Below, one piece after another: positions 32,611-43,239 of a DNA stretch of 64,000 nucleotides. Where the stretch lies: positions 36,969,119-37,033,118 of the forward strand of contig CM046858.1 in NCBI GenBank assembly GCA_025617745.1. Direction: 5' to 3'. The DNA is from Heliocidaris erythrogramma. Lineage: Eukaryota; Echinodermata; Echinoidea; Camarodonta; Echinometridae. The notes below the pieces were generated by a model. It was not told the DNA's origin and searched no databases. It worked only from the letters and a program-made list of their open reading frames with translations. The translations under genes and the position numbers were made by a program. The stretch's first letter is position 1; each line of letters opens with the position of its first letter.

Positions 32611-34045
32611 TTATTCAAATCTGTGAACGGATGCATTCATGTACAGATTCCCACCATATCTAGGTTCGTTAATGCTGGGTACATTGTCATTAACATACAT
32701 ATGGCCACTGGTTGGTAGAGGCGAATATAAGTGATCACTTGAAAAAGGGGATGCTTTGCAAAACGCCTTCCACCGGATCACGTGGACCATCACCACACAT
32801 ACCATCGGGCGTGTGATGGGAAGACTGTGACACCTGTGAGAGAGATTGGGAGCTTTTCCTCATATTCCTGGTTTTCCCGGCTCTTATCTGGTTGGGCATA
32901 CATTGATTCTACCTCTGCTGCAGTTCATGTCGTGCTTCGTTTCAGCGTATCCTCACTCGAAGTCTGTTGTTTATCCGTTGGGGAAGATGAGTTGCTATTC
33001 TTGTTGCTAAGGTGACGAGCTCCATCGAGGTCATCGCATGATTGAAGTGGCCTTAGAAAGGTCGAAAGGATTGAATGTTGGTCTGTTGTATTGGTGAATC
33101 TGGTAATGACTTTTACATCATCCACTGAGGAATACCCGGTATCCAGTGACGGTGTCATCAAAAGTGGATTATCTCCGGGGCGTTGCCATATGTTTCTGTC
33201 ATCATATGTATCCCCTGTACTCCCTCCTTCAGCAAAGACATTGAGATTAGACATGATGGAAATGAATCTTCCATTTCAGTACGGGTAGGGTTTGAGGTTT
33301 CCCTCTATCTTCATTGCTGGACTTCATCGTATCCTGCTCTGAACCATTGATGTCCATGGTTGGTGAGCGCTGATCAGAGACAGACACGTGGACATCAGTA
33401 TTCATGCTAGGCCGAGATGGGTGGGGATGAGAAACTCGTCGTATGGTGAGTTCTTGAATGCTCCAGGCTGTTGTATTCTTCTTCAGATGACCTCATCAAA
33501 GGATCATGTGACATAAGTCGTCTCACGTGATATCATTCGGCACTAAGTTGCAGTAGCATAATACAAATGATGCTGAAAACAAAGGCCAGTGCTACCACAG
33601 ATGTCGTGGATATCAGCATGATGTGTACTTCATCAAGAGACTTTTTGCTACTTGCATTCGTCGTCGGCAGGTTTCCCGAGTTTTACCCACTTTGTTAGTT
33701 GATGTTAAACTGGTTGCTGCAATATCCACCCTGATGTTTTCACATCGTTGCTTATCAGTCGAATAGTTTGGTAGTTTATGCCCTTCAGAAAATGTATTCA
33801 TCGTTCATGTTCTTATTTTACCGACCGGACAAGGCTATAATTCCAACACTTTAGACCATAGCTTTTGAGGCATTATTATCTTCAAGACATATAAATAATA
33901 TTTTATCAGCACTGGTCGCAGTGTGGTTTCCTGTTTTATTGACTGGAAGCAATCCTTCACTAGCATTGTGCCACCACATGATTGAAGTGCTCTCATTATT
34001 CACACAGCAGTCTAATGCGAAGAAATCGGATTGACTGTAATCAAT
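32611..34045 (-). pseudogene. Receptor A3: decayed third paralogue
   Basis: This is receptor homology in several broken frames on the minus strand. From 5' to 3': a domain-three piece with LDCCVN and WWHNASEGLLPVN (about 33960-34015), a CLEDNN segment, a PNYSTDKQRCENI block (about 33730-33780), a hydrophobic helix ending SIICIMLLQ (about 33545-33620), TYDDRN (about 33200), GYSSVDDV (about 33110-33140), MYAQPDKS (about 32885-32905) and NLYMNAS (about 32630-32650). These match domain three, stem, transmembrane helix and tail of A1/A2. Domains one and two are not found, and a poly(C) tract lies just upstream. Frameshifts near 32925, 33255 and 33610 make it non-coding as read. Confidence 0.8.
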
Positions 34046-34107
34046 TACCTTTCGTTGTAATATTGGAAAAGTACAGGATGAAGGATAAAACTTCTATCAT
34101 TTCTCTC

Positions 34108-34110
34108 CCC

Positions 34111-34142
<32 letters not shown>
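34108..34142. repeat. Poly(C) tract (~33 bases)
   Basis: An uninterrupted C run next to the upstream limit of A3 homology. Confidence 0.95.
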
Positions 34143-34766
34143 TTGAATACAATTGAAGACCGATTACAAGGACACGGGACATCCGAATATTCCCCTAGGC
34201 AGGCTATATACAACATAATGATGTTCTCTGTATCGATATTATTATGGCATCATTCCTCACAAAATGTGGACCGGAACTATCATAGTCTACTTAGGTGTAG
34301 CCTCTTGTCAAAGTTACTTTCTCGACTTTGATTTCTTCCTTTAAAGTACAGAAAAATCACTAATCATAACACATTCATACATACTTCGTTACCACCGTAC
34401 AAAGTTATATAAAAGAACATAGTATATGGTTCAAAGGGAATATGATATAAAATATGATAATTTACCTGTAAAACAGGACGCAGAGAACAAGATGTTTATA
34501 GGTTGAAATCGTGAGACGGACTGCGAGGAGCCGATCGGGTTTCACGACTTCAAGGTTATTTGCATATTATATAGGGTGGAATAAAGCAAGTGTATTTACA
34601 TAATTTGTAGTCGTGGGGTCACGTGTTAAAGATATTTGCATAAATAGCGTTGGGTGAAATACAGCATTTCACGTGGCACAAAACATGAAATAGACTCATG
34701 CGTCTTGCAACCAGACGCCTGGTTACATACACACACACACATATATATATATATAGAGAGAGAGAG
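34143..34766. other. Spacer upstream of A3, no gene
   Basis: No clear receptor homology or other gene. It ends in (CA)n, (TA)n and (GA)n microsatellites (34729-34767). Confidence 0.4.
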
Positions 34767-35442
34767 ATTAATTAATGAATTCCAGAGAAGACATTGGTAA
34801 TGCATTGAATTCCAACTTTTATATTTATTTTCACCAAATTTACGATCCTCACGGATCTTCCTCAGGGTAATGAACAAAGTGAAATATGTATGTGAAGCTC
34901 TGCTCAGAAAAAGTTGACAATGTAATATACCATGATAACGCGCTTAGTTGCTAGGTAAAGGTTTGAGCGCTTATTTTTTAATGAGCGCAAAATACATAAA
35001 TTGTGACGTAATAATACAAGTTGACATGGCAACACGCGCGGTTACCTAGAGGTACCTAGAGGTACCTAGAGGTAACAAGCCATGCGGCAAATCGCGCTGT
35101 CAAATTTGCCCTCACATAATAACGGCAAACTCCGTACGGCTCTCATCCCTGATAGCAGAAAGTGGTAAAAATTACGTGATATTTACGTCGTGGTTTTCGT
35201 CTTTTTTACGTCCTGTAATTACGTAAATAAGACGACAACTTGCACCAACGCAAGACGTCAAGAGGACGTCTTATTTTGACGTCATCTGTACACTGCAAAA
35301 ACTGAAGTGCTGAGCACTTTTTGAGGGCATGCATAGGAACTGCACTCAGAGTGCTATTGAATGCACACAGCGTGCTATTTCAGCACTTTCACGGGAGCTG
35401 GACCGGCTCCTTAAACTGCTAAACATTCATTAAAAAATGATT

Positions 35443-35517
35443 TGGGCGAGCTTCGAACCAGGGTCCGCTGATCGAGAATTGCTGGCCTTACCGCTAGACT
35501 AACTGACATTGTATGGT
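35443..35517 (-). other. tRNA-like sequence in the MITE left half
   Basis: On the minus strand, TTAGTCTAGCGGTAAGGC resembles a tRNA D-arm/A box and GGTTCGAAGC a B box. The T-stem does not pair, so this is not a functional tRNA. Confidence 0.5.
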
Positions 35518-35611
35518 TTAGAGCAGATCATATTGTTACATAGTGAATTTACGACACCACATAGTTCATGTTATCTACTTGACTCCCATGACTAAACTGG
35601 ATTGCAAGAAG

Positions 35612-35676
35612 CATTCGTTAGTCCATCGGTAACGTCAGCGCCTCTCAATCAGCGGAACCTGGTTCGAGGCTCGCCA
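35612..35676 (+). other. tRNA-like sequence in the MITE right half
   Basis: GTTAGTCCATCGGTAAC (A-box-like) and GGTTCGAGGC (B box), followed by a T-run near 35690. It is the inverted counterpart of the left-half copy. No good cloverleaf. Confidence 0.5.
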
Positions 35677-36104
35677 CGGTCACATATTTTTTTTTTGCTG
35701 GTAAATTAGCACACTACAAGTGCTATAAACAGCATTTCAGGTGCATTCACTATACATGCCCCTAAAAGTAGCACTTTAGTTTTTACAGTGTACAAGACGT
35801 AGGGATGACGTCAAAATAAGACGTCCTCTTGACGTCTTGCGTTGGTGCAAGATGTCGTCTTATTGACGTTATTACAGGACGTAAAAAAGACGAAAACCGC
35901 GACGTAAATATCACGTCATATTTAACACTTTCTGCTATCAGGGAAGAGGAATGAAGACGTAGAGATGACGTCAAAATAAGACGTCCTCTTGACGTCTTGC
36001 GTTGGTGCAAGTTGTCGTCTTATTGACGTAATTACAAGACGTAAAAAAGACGAAAACCACGACGTAAATATCACGTCATTTTTTAACACTTTCTGCTATC
36101 AGGG

Positions 36105-36468
36105 ATCTGGTTATACGATCTATCCTCCCGATCACAACTGTGATTCAAGTAACATTCTGTACTGTTTTCTTTGCGACAAATGCCCTGAAATAGTCTATAT
36201 TGGTGAAACAGGTACTAGATTTAGAGTGCGATTCAATAACCACAGATGTACCATCAGGCAACGGCGTACTGGTTTCCCAGTAGCCGAACATTTCAGCCAA
36301 GCCGACCATTCCCTGAATGATCTTAAGATCTGCCTCTTCGGAGGCGGGTATAAATCCGCTGATGAGAGAAAACTAGCTGAATTGCGCGCTATTATTCGAA
36401 GCAAGAGTTTTCAGATTGGGCTCAACAGAGACCTGTCATGGCTAGAGAAATATAGTTACTTTAAGTAG
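36105..36468 (+). pseudogene. GIY-YIG endonuclease end of a Penelope-like element
   Basis: About 120 residues: a Cys-rich lead (PPDHNCDSSNILYCFLCDKC), the GIY-YIG core EIVYIGETGTRFRVRFNNHR, and a downstream FPVAEHFSQADHSLNDLKI segment ending LEKYSYFK. The Cys lead plus GIY-YIG is diagnostic of the Penelope-like C-terminus. The open frame extends upstream to 35989 only because it runs into MITE DNA. The RT portion is missing, so it is a remnant. Confidence 0.8.
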
Positions 36469-37104
36469 TAAATGTAATTATCATAATGCCTCATTACGCC
36501 TCAGTTTGTTAGAGCCTACCGGTTATGACCTAAAAAAATCTATAGGCCTATGTCTGATGTTTTATATTTTATTTATTATGCACTGTTCATTTGCATATAT
36601 TATTGCGTCTATTGAGCTCGTAAAAATTAGCACAGAAATTTTGATCGAGCAACCACGCGTGTTGTTATGTGATTGATGTATTTTGCGCGGCTAAACGATA
36701 TATACATGTCTTTAACTTTTGTGTCTTACTTCTTATGCACCATTCTTTTTTATACATTATTGCGTCATAATTGAATTTATGGCTATTACGCTCATTAGGT
36801 TTAGCGCAAACTTCGAGCTAACTACCGCGCGTGTTGCCAGGTCAGTTTGTTATTATGTCACTATTTATGAATTTTGCGCTCCTTGACAAATAAGCGCTCA
36901 AACTTTCACCTAGCAACTGTGCGTGTTGCTATGTAAGACTACACGTCAACTTGTATTATTACGTCACAATTTATGTATTTTGCGCTCATTAAAAAATAAG
37001 CGCTCAAACCTTTACCTAGCAACTAAGCGCGTTATCATGGTATATTACATTGTCAACTTTTTCTGAGCAGAGCTTCACATACATATTTCACTTTGTTCAT
37101 TACC

Positions 37105-37144
37105 CTGAGGAAGATCCGTGAGGATCGAAAATTTGGTGAAAATA
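37105..37144 (+). ncRNA. Hammerhead-ribozyme-like motif of the Penelope-like element
   Basis: CTGAGGA, one A, stem GATCC/GGATC with loop GTGA, then GAAA. Next a possible stem III ATTT/AAAT around GGTGA and an A at the cleavage position. Penelope-like elements are known to encode hammerhead motifs. The extra A before stem II and weak stem I pairing are concerns. The inverted copy at 34840-34865 has GTAA for GAAA. Confidence 0.45.
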
Positions 37145-37206
37145 AATATAAAAGTTGGAATTCAATGTATTACCAATGTCTTCTCTGGAATTCATTAATT
37201 AATCTC

Positions 37207-37620
37207 TCTTCATGCTTTTCCAACACGCGGTTATGAAATATCATTATATATATATATATATATATATATATAAGAGCAACAATTGGCTCACACTCTTTAA
37301 CATGGTGGGGTAGTGTACTCGGGTGCTAATTACACCCATGAATATGTTCATATATTCTAGTTATACTAGTTGTATCGCATTATATGTTCCCTTTATATAT
37401 TACATATTATATTATTGTTTGTTGTGTATATAATATGCGTTCAAATATCTTAGTTATTCTTTTTGCCGTTTCTGTCGTACTCATGTAGATCTGAAGAAGG
37501 GCTAATTGCCCGAAAGCTAATTAAAAGCGTGGTACCAACAGCTACTTCTACAGATGTACTCATTTTGTACTCATTTTGTTGCCTCTATATATATATATAT
37601 ATATTTATATCCCTTCTATG
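37207..37620. repeat. AT microsatellites flanking a second Penelope-like 3' tail
   Basis: (TA)n runs at about 37244-37272 and 37587-37606. Between them is a 3' tail-like sequence with CTGAAGA, stem GGGC/GCCC and GAAA (37491-37515), the same layout as the motif at 37105. Confidence 0.6.
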
Positions 37621-38243
37621 AATATTCATGATTATTTTAAATATATGATTTGTCAATTGGTGATCACGTGATAAAATATAATTTAACTAGGAAAAACAAA
37701 TCTCTGTCAGAGCTCCGAATATCTTTCACTATTTTTTCCTGGGCAGAACTGCGCATGCTCTATTTAATATTTTCTTCCAAGGCGCTACTGCGCATGCTCA
37801 CTTAGTCACTGTTCATTGAAAAAAAAAATGTGTCAAATTCGAACGCTCAGCTGACCCGCTAAGCTAAGTGAGTCCTTGACCTTGTGCGGACTGCTCATAA
37901 CCTTGCCGCCTGCAGTATCGGCGCAAGTCACCGGTAATTTAGCCCCGCGCCTGGATCCGAATCAGCTGTATTATTATTCGAAGGTCTTCGATCAAACAGC
38001 TAAGACAAGTCATGTAGACTCGACCTAAAGCTAAGCTACGCACTTTGTTTTGTATGTGGAGCGCGTATTCTACCATAGACAACGCGTATTAAAAGTGGTG
38101 CGTAGCTTTAGGACCCGCGTAGCTTTAGGACCCCTGCCATACAACTACAAGTTACATGTCATTGTACGGTACTATTAAGGTTAGTCAAAATATTGTTTTA
38201 TGTTTTTCTCTTTTTTTAATTAGTTGTAAAGAAGGGATATAAA
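37621..38243. other. Spacer, no gene
   Basis: No coding signal. GCGTAGCTTTAGGACCC occurs twice in tandem (about 38099-38131), with an inverted partner near 38021-38040. Confidence 0.4.
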
Positions 38244-38397
38244 ACAAATATACCAAGCATTCAGTTCGAAATTATAGTGGAAATTATATATCTTCGGAGG
38301 GACTGACATAACTATTTTTTTAAAAATAGTATTATGCCAGTCCCTCCTCAGATAAATAATTTCCACTACACTTTCTCACAGCTTGGTACATTTGTAT
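38244..38397. repeat. ~154-bp near-perfect hairpin
   Basis: The inner arms (38275-38321 and 38323-38368) start TAGTGGAAATTAT and meet with almost no loop. The outer stem continues as ACAAATATACCAAGC pairing with GCTTGGTACATTTGT. It could be a tiny MITE or a structured RNA. Confidence 0.8.
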
Positions 38398-38490
38398 AAT
38401 ATATATATATACGAAAGTTGAAATATTGAGTACTTCCAAAGAGTGCTCTATGCCTTACAGCAGAGCATATTAATCAATGGTGTACCTGCT

Positions 38491-38581
38491 CAATCCGACC
38501 TTAGGTTTCGTGCCTCTCTCAAGACACTCCTCAGGGATAATGAGCTTGGCTTTGGTGTTCGGTATCTGCGATGCTTTCTGG
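38491..38581 (+). repeat. 91-bp terminal inverted copy (left)
   Basis: Identical, as far as I can see, to the reverse complement of 41872-41962. It bounds the composite block 38491-41962. Confidence 0.9.
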
Positions 38582-38724
38582 GTCGATTTCACGGTCTGGT
38601 GGTTTTCTTTTGGGACTTTGTGTGTGCCTACATCAGTTGGACTTTTTAGCAATTTCCCATGATAAGCTGTACCCCGTGTTTGATTTTTTCAATTCCCATA
38701 CATATCTAGATGGGGAACCGACAT

Positions 38725-39150
38725 TTGCTCCGGCGGCAATTGCTCCTGCGACAAATGCTCCTAAAAATACGACAATTGCTCCGCGACAATTGCTCCGCGA
38801 TAATTGCTCCTGCGACAATTGCTCCGTCGACATTTGCTCCTGCGATAATTGCTCCGGCGACATTTGCTCCTGCGACAATTGCTCCGACGACATTTGCTCC
38901 TGCGACAATTGCTCCGTCGACAATTGCTCCATCGACATTTGCTCCGTCGACATTTGCTCCGATCGAGCGACAATTGCTCCGCGACAACTGCTCCGTCGAT
39001 AGAAATGCATATTTGCGACAATTGCTCCGTCGACATTTGCTCCGATCGAGCGACAACGGCTCCGTGGACAGAAATGCTTATATGCGACAATTGCTCCTGC
39101 GACAATTGCTCCGTCAACATTTGCCCCGATCGAGCGACAAATGCTCGTCC
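38725..39150 (+). repeat. 15-bp minisatellite (GCGACAATTGCTCCT type), left arm
   Basis: Tandem 15-base units alternate GACAATTGCTCC and GACATTTGCTCC with GTC/TGC linkers. Fifteen bases equal five codons, so ORFs appear in several frames on both strands. They are artefacts. It is inverted relative to the right arm. Confidence 0.9.
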
Positions 39151-40280
39151 ATATCACTTCCACATGCACAGCCGAATGCATACCGACACGGGCATTGTAG
39201 TACTAGAACCAACGGCAAGTTTTGAGGGGGAGGACACATCCACAAGTCCCCCCCCCCCCCCCCTCCCATACGCCACTGGACTCCACGTACATAGGCCTTT
39301 GCATGTTTTTATTTTGATTGTTCTTTTACTTTATCATGGTTTATATATTTCCTTTCACTGCCATACGTTTGACGTTTGCTCTGATTCTTGTTTCTGTGTG
39401 TGTGTTTTTTTTTATAGTTTTGTTCTTAATAAGCCGACACCAGCTCAGCGCGGCAGGAGCCGGGGAGCTGGTTCCAGGCATAATTATGACCAGCTTAGAG
39501 AGAGAAAAAGAAAGCTGTACAGTTTAGTCAATATTTGTTTTTGTTTGCAAGGCGTTTGTCAGCTCCACGCTGAGGGAGACCCGGGAGCGAACACTTAATA
39601 CCCCGCTTGACCAGTTTAAAAAGTTGAACTTGGCAACCCAGAATGATTGTCGTACTTTTGTATTACTGGTATAAATTATTCTATCTTTCACGTTTGTATT
39701 ATTTTTGTTTATATATATATATATATATATATTTAAACCATGCAGTTCTGCATCGGGGAGTCAGGGAGCTAGAGGCATTATTATGATATTTTCTGTTTGA
39801 TAGAGTACTGCCATATTAATAAGTATAATACATGTATATGTCAATTTGTTTTGTTTGCGATGCATTATGCAAGCTCCACGTGGCGGGAGGCCCGGGAGCG
39901 AACACTAAATTCCACCAATTCCCCATATTTTGGGCGTATATTCCCTTCCCCTCACTATTACAATATTAAATTGAACCTATGAACTTTAGCAATTCGCAAC
40001 AACCCACATACAGGACTGGCTTGTTTTCCCCACCAGCAAGTGTCATGACTAGTAAAAATCCCCAAGATAAAGAAAGAGAGAGAGAGAGAGAGGGGGGGGG
40101 ACAAAATAATAAAACATATAGATGAATAATTAATAGGTATAGGCAAAATCACAAGGGAAAGTGGTAGAAAAAATCTTTAAAAAGGTTTATTTCCAAATCC
40201 CGAAACACCAACAACAGCTATTGTTCTGAATTCGTTGTGTTCGCTTTTGATGAGGATTTTATATAAGGTTGTCGTTGGAG
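39151..40280. other. Centre of the inverted block: C-run, direct repeats, no gene
   Basis: A C run lies at about 39249-39262. Two direct copies of a repeat (about 39450-39600 and 39750-39915) share GGGAGCTGG/GGGAGCTAG, ATTATGA, TTGTTTTGTTTGC and CCCGGGAGCGAACAC. (TA)n lies at 39711-39731 and (GA)n at 40073-40092. No gene recognised. Confidence 0.5.
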
Positions 40281-40945
40281 CAATTGTCACATACATAAGC
40301 ATTAACGACGACCGACGGAACAGATGTCGGCGGACAAGTTGTCGCATGAGCAATTGTTGCGGAGCAATGATATTGTCACATATTCATTTTATTTGACGGA
40401 GCTAATGTCGCGAAGGAATTGTCGCTCGAATGAAACAAATGTCGGCGGATCGAGTGCTTTCCGCCGGAGCTAATGTCGCCGGAGCAAATGTCGACGGAGC
40501 AATTGTCGAGGAGCAAATATTTATTTCTAATTACTGAGTTTATTGTCGCGGAGCAATTGTCTCATATATTCATTTTATCGACGGAGCAATTGTCGCTCGA
40601 TCGGAGCAAATGTCGACGGAGCAATTGTCGCAGGAGCAATTGTCGCATATATGCATTTTTATCGACGGAGCAGTTGTCGCGGAGCAATTGTCGCTCGATC
40701 GGAGCAAATGTCGACGGAGCAATTGTCGCAGGAGCAAATGTCGACGGAGCAATTGTCGCAGGAGCAAATGTCGACGGAGCAATTGTCGCAGGAGCAAATG
40801 TCGTCGGAGCAATTATCGCAGGAGCAAATGTCGACGGAGCAATTGTCGCAGGAGCAATTATGGCGGAGCAATTGTCGCGGAGCAATTGTCGTATTTTTAG
40901 GAGCATTTGTCGCAGGAGCAATTGCCGCCGGAGCAAATGTCATAC
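40281..40945 (-). repeat. 15-bp minisatellite, right arm (inverted)
   Basis: Units of GGAGCAAATGTCGAC and GGAGCAATTGTCGCA, the reverse complement of the left arm. The order of variant units near the outer edge mirrors the left arm. It runs into the Penelope-like ORF at 40948. Confidence 0.9.
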
Positions 40946-40947
40946 AT

Positions 40948-41943
40948 TCATTTAGATAGCTGGGTTTCCTTACTGTATTTCTCGTGGGTGAATGATTTAA
41001 TATGATTCCTATAGCGCTCCTTGAAGGGCCCTCCCGCTAGACCAAAGTATGCCTTTTCCGTATTCCCATGGCGCACTGTCGCTTTGTACACAATAGCTTT
41101 CTCCAAACATTTTTCATTGAGTGGACATGCGGTTTTTTTGCAATTGCATTTTCTCTCATTTGTGACTGTCGCTTTTGATTTCTCTATTACTCCTTTGTTA
41201 TGTCCTTTTATTATCGAATCGATATTCCTCATACAACTGTAGCCCACTTTCAAAGTATTCTTATTGAAAATGTTATTGAGTTTGTGCCCCTTGGGGAAAT
41301 GTTTTTCCACCAGTTTTAAGAATTTGCCCGCTATGTTGGTTTTAACATTAATGCTATATGGGGGGCTAAACCAAGTCACTTTCCTTCCTCGATTCTTTCT
41401 TTTTTTGTTGCTATTTTCATGGTTCTTGGTTTCTTCGACGTACTGTATTTTCTTATTGTATCCACTTGCCTTTAAAGCATCATCGTACATGGGGGCCGCA
41501 TTTTGGAAAATGCCCTTCGTCGATGATAACGATGAAATGCGCTTTTCCACAGCTATGGGGATTTGCTTGATTATTGGAGCGGGGTGATTCGATTCCCGGT
41601 TTATGTAGAGTGGGGTATCATTCGGCTTTCTAAATGGTCGATGTGATCCATTGTCTAGATCAAGCGTGACGTCCAAATAATCGACCACTTTAAGGTTTGT
41701 TTGGACTGTGATTTTTAATCCCATGTTTTTGAAGATACTGATCAAGTCTTTTCTGGCCCTATCTGCCCTACTGCCCGTGGTCTTTTTCAGAACGGCTAAT
41801 CCATCGTCCCTATATAACCCTTCATTATATGTGTTGATTTTTCCTTTCATTAGGGATAGCGGGTATAGCCCCCAGAAAGCATCGCAGATACCGAACACCA
41901 AAGCCAAGCTCATTATCCCTGAGGAGTGTCTTGAGAGAGGCAC
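40948..41943 (-). pseudogene. Penelope-like RT C-terminus with GIY-YIG start (truncated both ends)
   Basis: This is a 331-codon open frame. After about 24 residues from the 91-bp repeat come YRDDGLAVL (RT catalytic YxDD), LKVVDYLDVTLDL, RPFRKPNDTPLYIN, SNHPAPIIKQIP and a basic linker. A CNCKKTACPLNEKCLEKAIVYKA Cys motif and AYFGLAGGPFKERYRNH (GIY-YIG core) follow. This is the usual C-terminal half of a Penelope-like polyprotein. The N-terminal RT motifs are missing, and the C-terminus stops at the minisatellite edge, so it is non-functional. Confidence 0.8.
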
Positions 41944-41962
41944 GAAACCTAAGGTCGGATTG
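41872..41962 (-). repeat. 91-bp terminal inverted copy (right)
   Basis: Reverse complement of 38491-38581 with no mismatch seen. It directly abuts the trinucleotide repeat. Confidence 0.9.
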
Positions 41963-42165
41963 TCATCATTATCCCCTTCATTATCATGATTATCATCACC
42001 ATCATAATCATCATTACATCATCATCATCATTATCATCACTGCCATGATCATCATCGCTATTATTATTATATAATCACGATCATTATATCATCATAATCA
42101 TTATAACCATCATCATTATATCATCTTCATCATCATCACCATTATCATCATCACCATAATCATTT
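41963..42165. repeat. (ATC)n/(ATT)n microsatellite
   Basis: About 200 bases of imperfect ATC, ATT and ACC trinucleotides. Confidence 0.9.
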
Positions 42166-43239
42166 TACAATGACCGTTTCACACATTTTGCTACATTCCT
42201 GTCCTCAAGAATCTCCATTCATGGCATTCTTGACTTCCTATCTTCAGTTTAGTATTTCCTCATTATTATTATCATCCTGATTACGATCATGATCATACAA
42301 ATTGAAAGACAGACCACCTAATTCTTCGTCATGACGAATTAAATTCTAGTTTTTCTTTAATTCGCAATAAAACGTTTTAAAAGATGTATTATATTCATAT
42401 TAGAAATTGAACCTGTAGATAAAATCATATTATGATTTAAAGGAAAATGCTTTGTATGTATTGTTGATGAAAGTTGTAGTTTTCAGTTATATACATTAAG
42501 ACTATGTGTCCACCTTATATGTAACATCATTCCTTTTAGCCGGTCTCCCATGATGCGATTTATATCACTCAAATATGCGACATACTAAAATAATACAATC
42601 ACTCAGTTTATGATCGACCCTGCAAGAAGGTTGTCAGAGCCAAGAAGAAAAGCAGTTTCTTTTCAATAATGTTAGTAATTTTTCCTCATTGGTTAAAAGA
42701 CCATCATATCTGTCATTCAATGCGATAGGAATGACAATAATATTACATCGAAACAGGAGATATATTTAATTCTTGAAGAATGAAGAATCAATTAGGAAAG
42801 TTTTTTTCTTCCATACCCCCTTTTCCGTTCTATTTTGAACAAAAAAATGTGCCGCCATCAATTGGGGTCCTTTGGTAGGCTATAGGTGGCAATCACTGGC
42901 TGGCAACTTTAATAAATTCTGATAAATATTTGGCCAATCTGACCGATTGAAGAGAACCGCCTGATGTAGAATATATGGTTTTTTTTAATGTGATGGATAT
43001 AATTCTGCGCTGGTCAACAAGTGCATTGTTTTAAACATTGCATGTTGCAAATTCTATTCAAATATCCGTAAAGCAGATTACCCTATTTTTGTTATTGTCA
43101 AATACGATGACTGATTATAAAATACAACCTAGTGTTTAATAGTTAAATATCCCATGTGTCAGAAGTCGCAATATATCTACACCATCATACTCTATTCAAG
43201 ACCACGATGTTCAACTTCAATGAAGGCATTGACTACCTA
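42166..43239. other. Spacer, no gene seen
   Basis: AT-rich. It could hold decayed downstream parts of the receptor fragment at 43240, but I found no readable domain. Confidence 0.4.

Larger units (their letters stand above)
35291..35790. mobile_element. 500-bp MITE with TA target sites, nested in the GACGT MITE
   Basis: The ends CACTGCAAAAACTGAAGTGCT and (reverse) CACTGTAAAAACTAAAGTGCT are flanked by TA (35289-35290 and 35791-35792). The two halves remain similar inward, and each contains a tRNA-like stretch. Confidence 0.8.
35147..36104. mobile_element. Long-TIR MITE (CCCTGATAGCAGAAAGTG ends) plus a partial tandem arm
   Basis: The left arm 35147-35288 is inverted relative to the right arm about 35793-35943. 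A second copy of the right arm follows at about 35955-36104. Arms are rich in GACGT motifs (GACGTCAAAATAAGACGTCC). It splits the Penelope-like element. No ORF. TSD unclear. Confidence 0.8.
34767..37206 (+). mobile_element. Penelope-like element remnant with inverted flanking copies
   Basis: The right end (about 36915-37206) and left end (34767 to about 35035) are reverse complements. They share the GAATTCATTAATTAATCTCTC edge, the hammerhead-like motif and GCGCTCATTAAAAAATAAGCGCTC sequence. Between them lie the C-terminal GIY-YIG coding part and a nested MITE complex. Penelope-like elements often carry such inverted or repeated terminal copies. It lies in AT/GA microsatellite, a common target. 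The RT domain is absent. Confidence 0.75.

Noticed and set aside
35443-35676. tRNA genes
   Set aside because: A and B boxes are present but the T-stem and acceptor stem do not pair; they are tRNA-like repeats inside a MITE.
35989-36104. N-terminal extension of the GIY-YIG ORF
   Set aside because: These codons are MITE arm sequence, duplicated in inverted form at 35147, so they are not part of the Penelope protein.
38571-39598. Long Cys-rich or Arg/Ser/Gln-rich ORFs on both strands (also 40473-40959)
   Set aside because: They are frames through a 15-bp tandem repeat with no stops; the same DNA is open in several frames, so coding is not supported.
38725-40945. CRISPR-like array
   Set aside because: Units are contiguous 15-mers without unique spacers, in a eukaryotic context with no cas-like genes.
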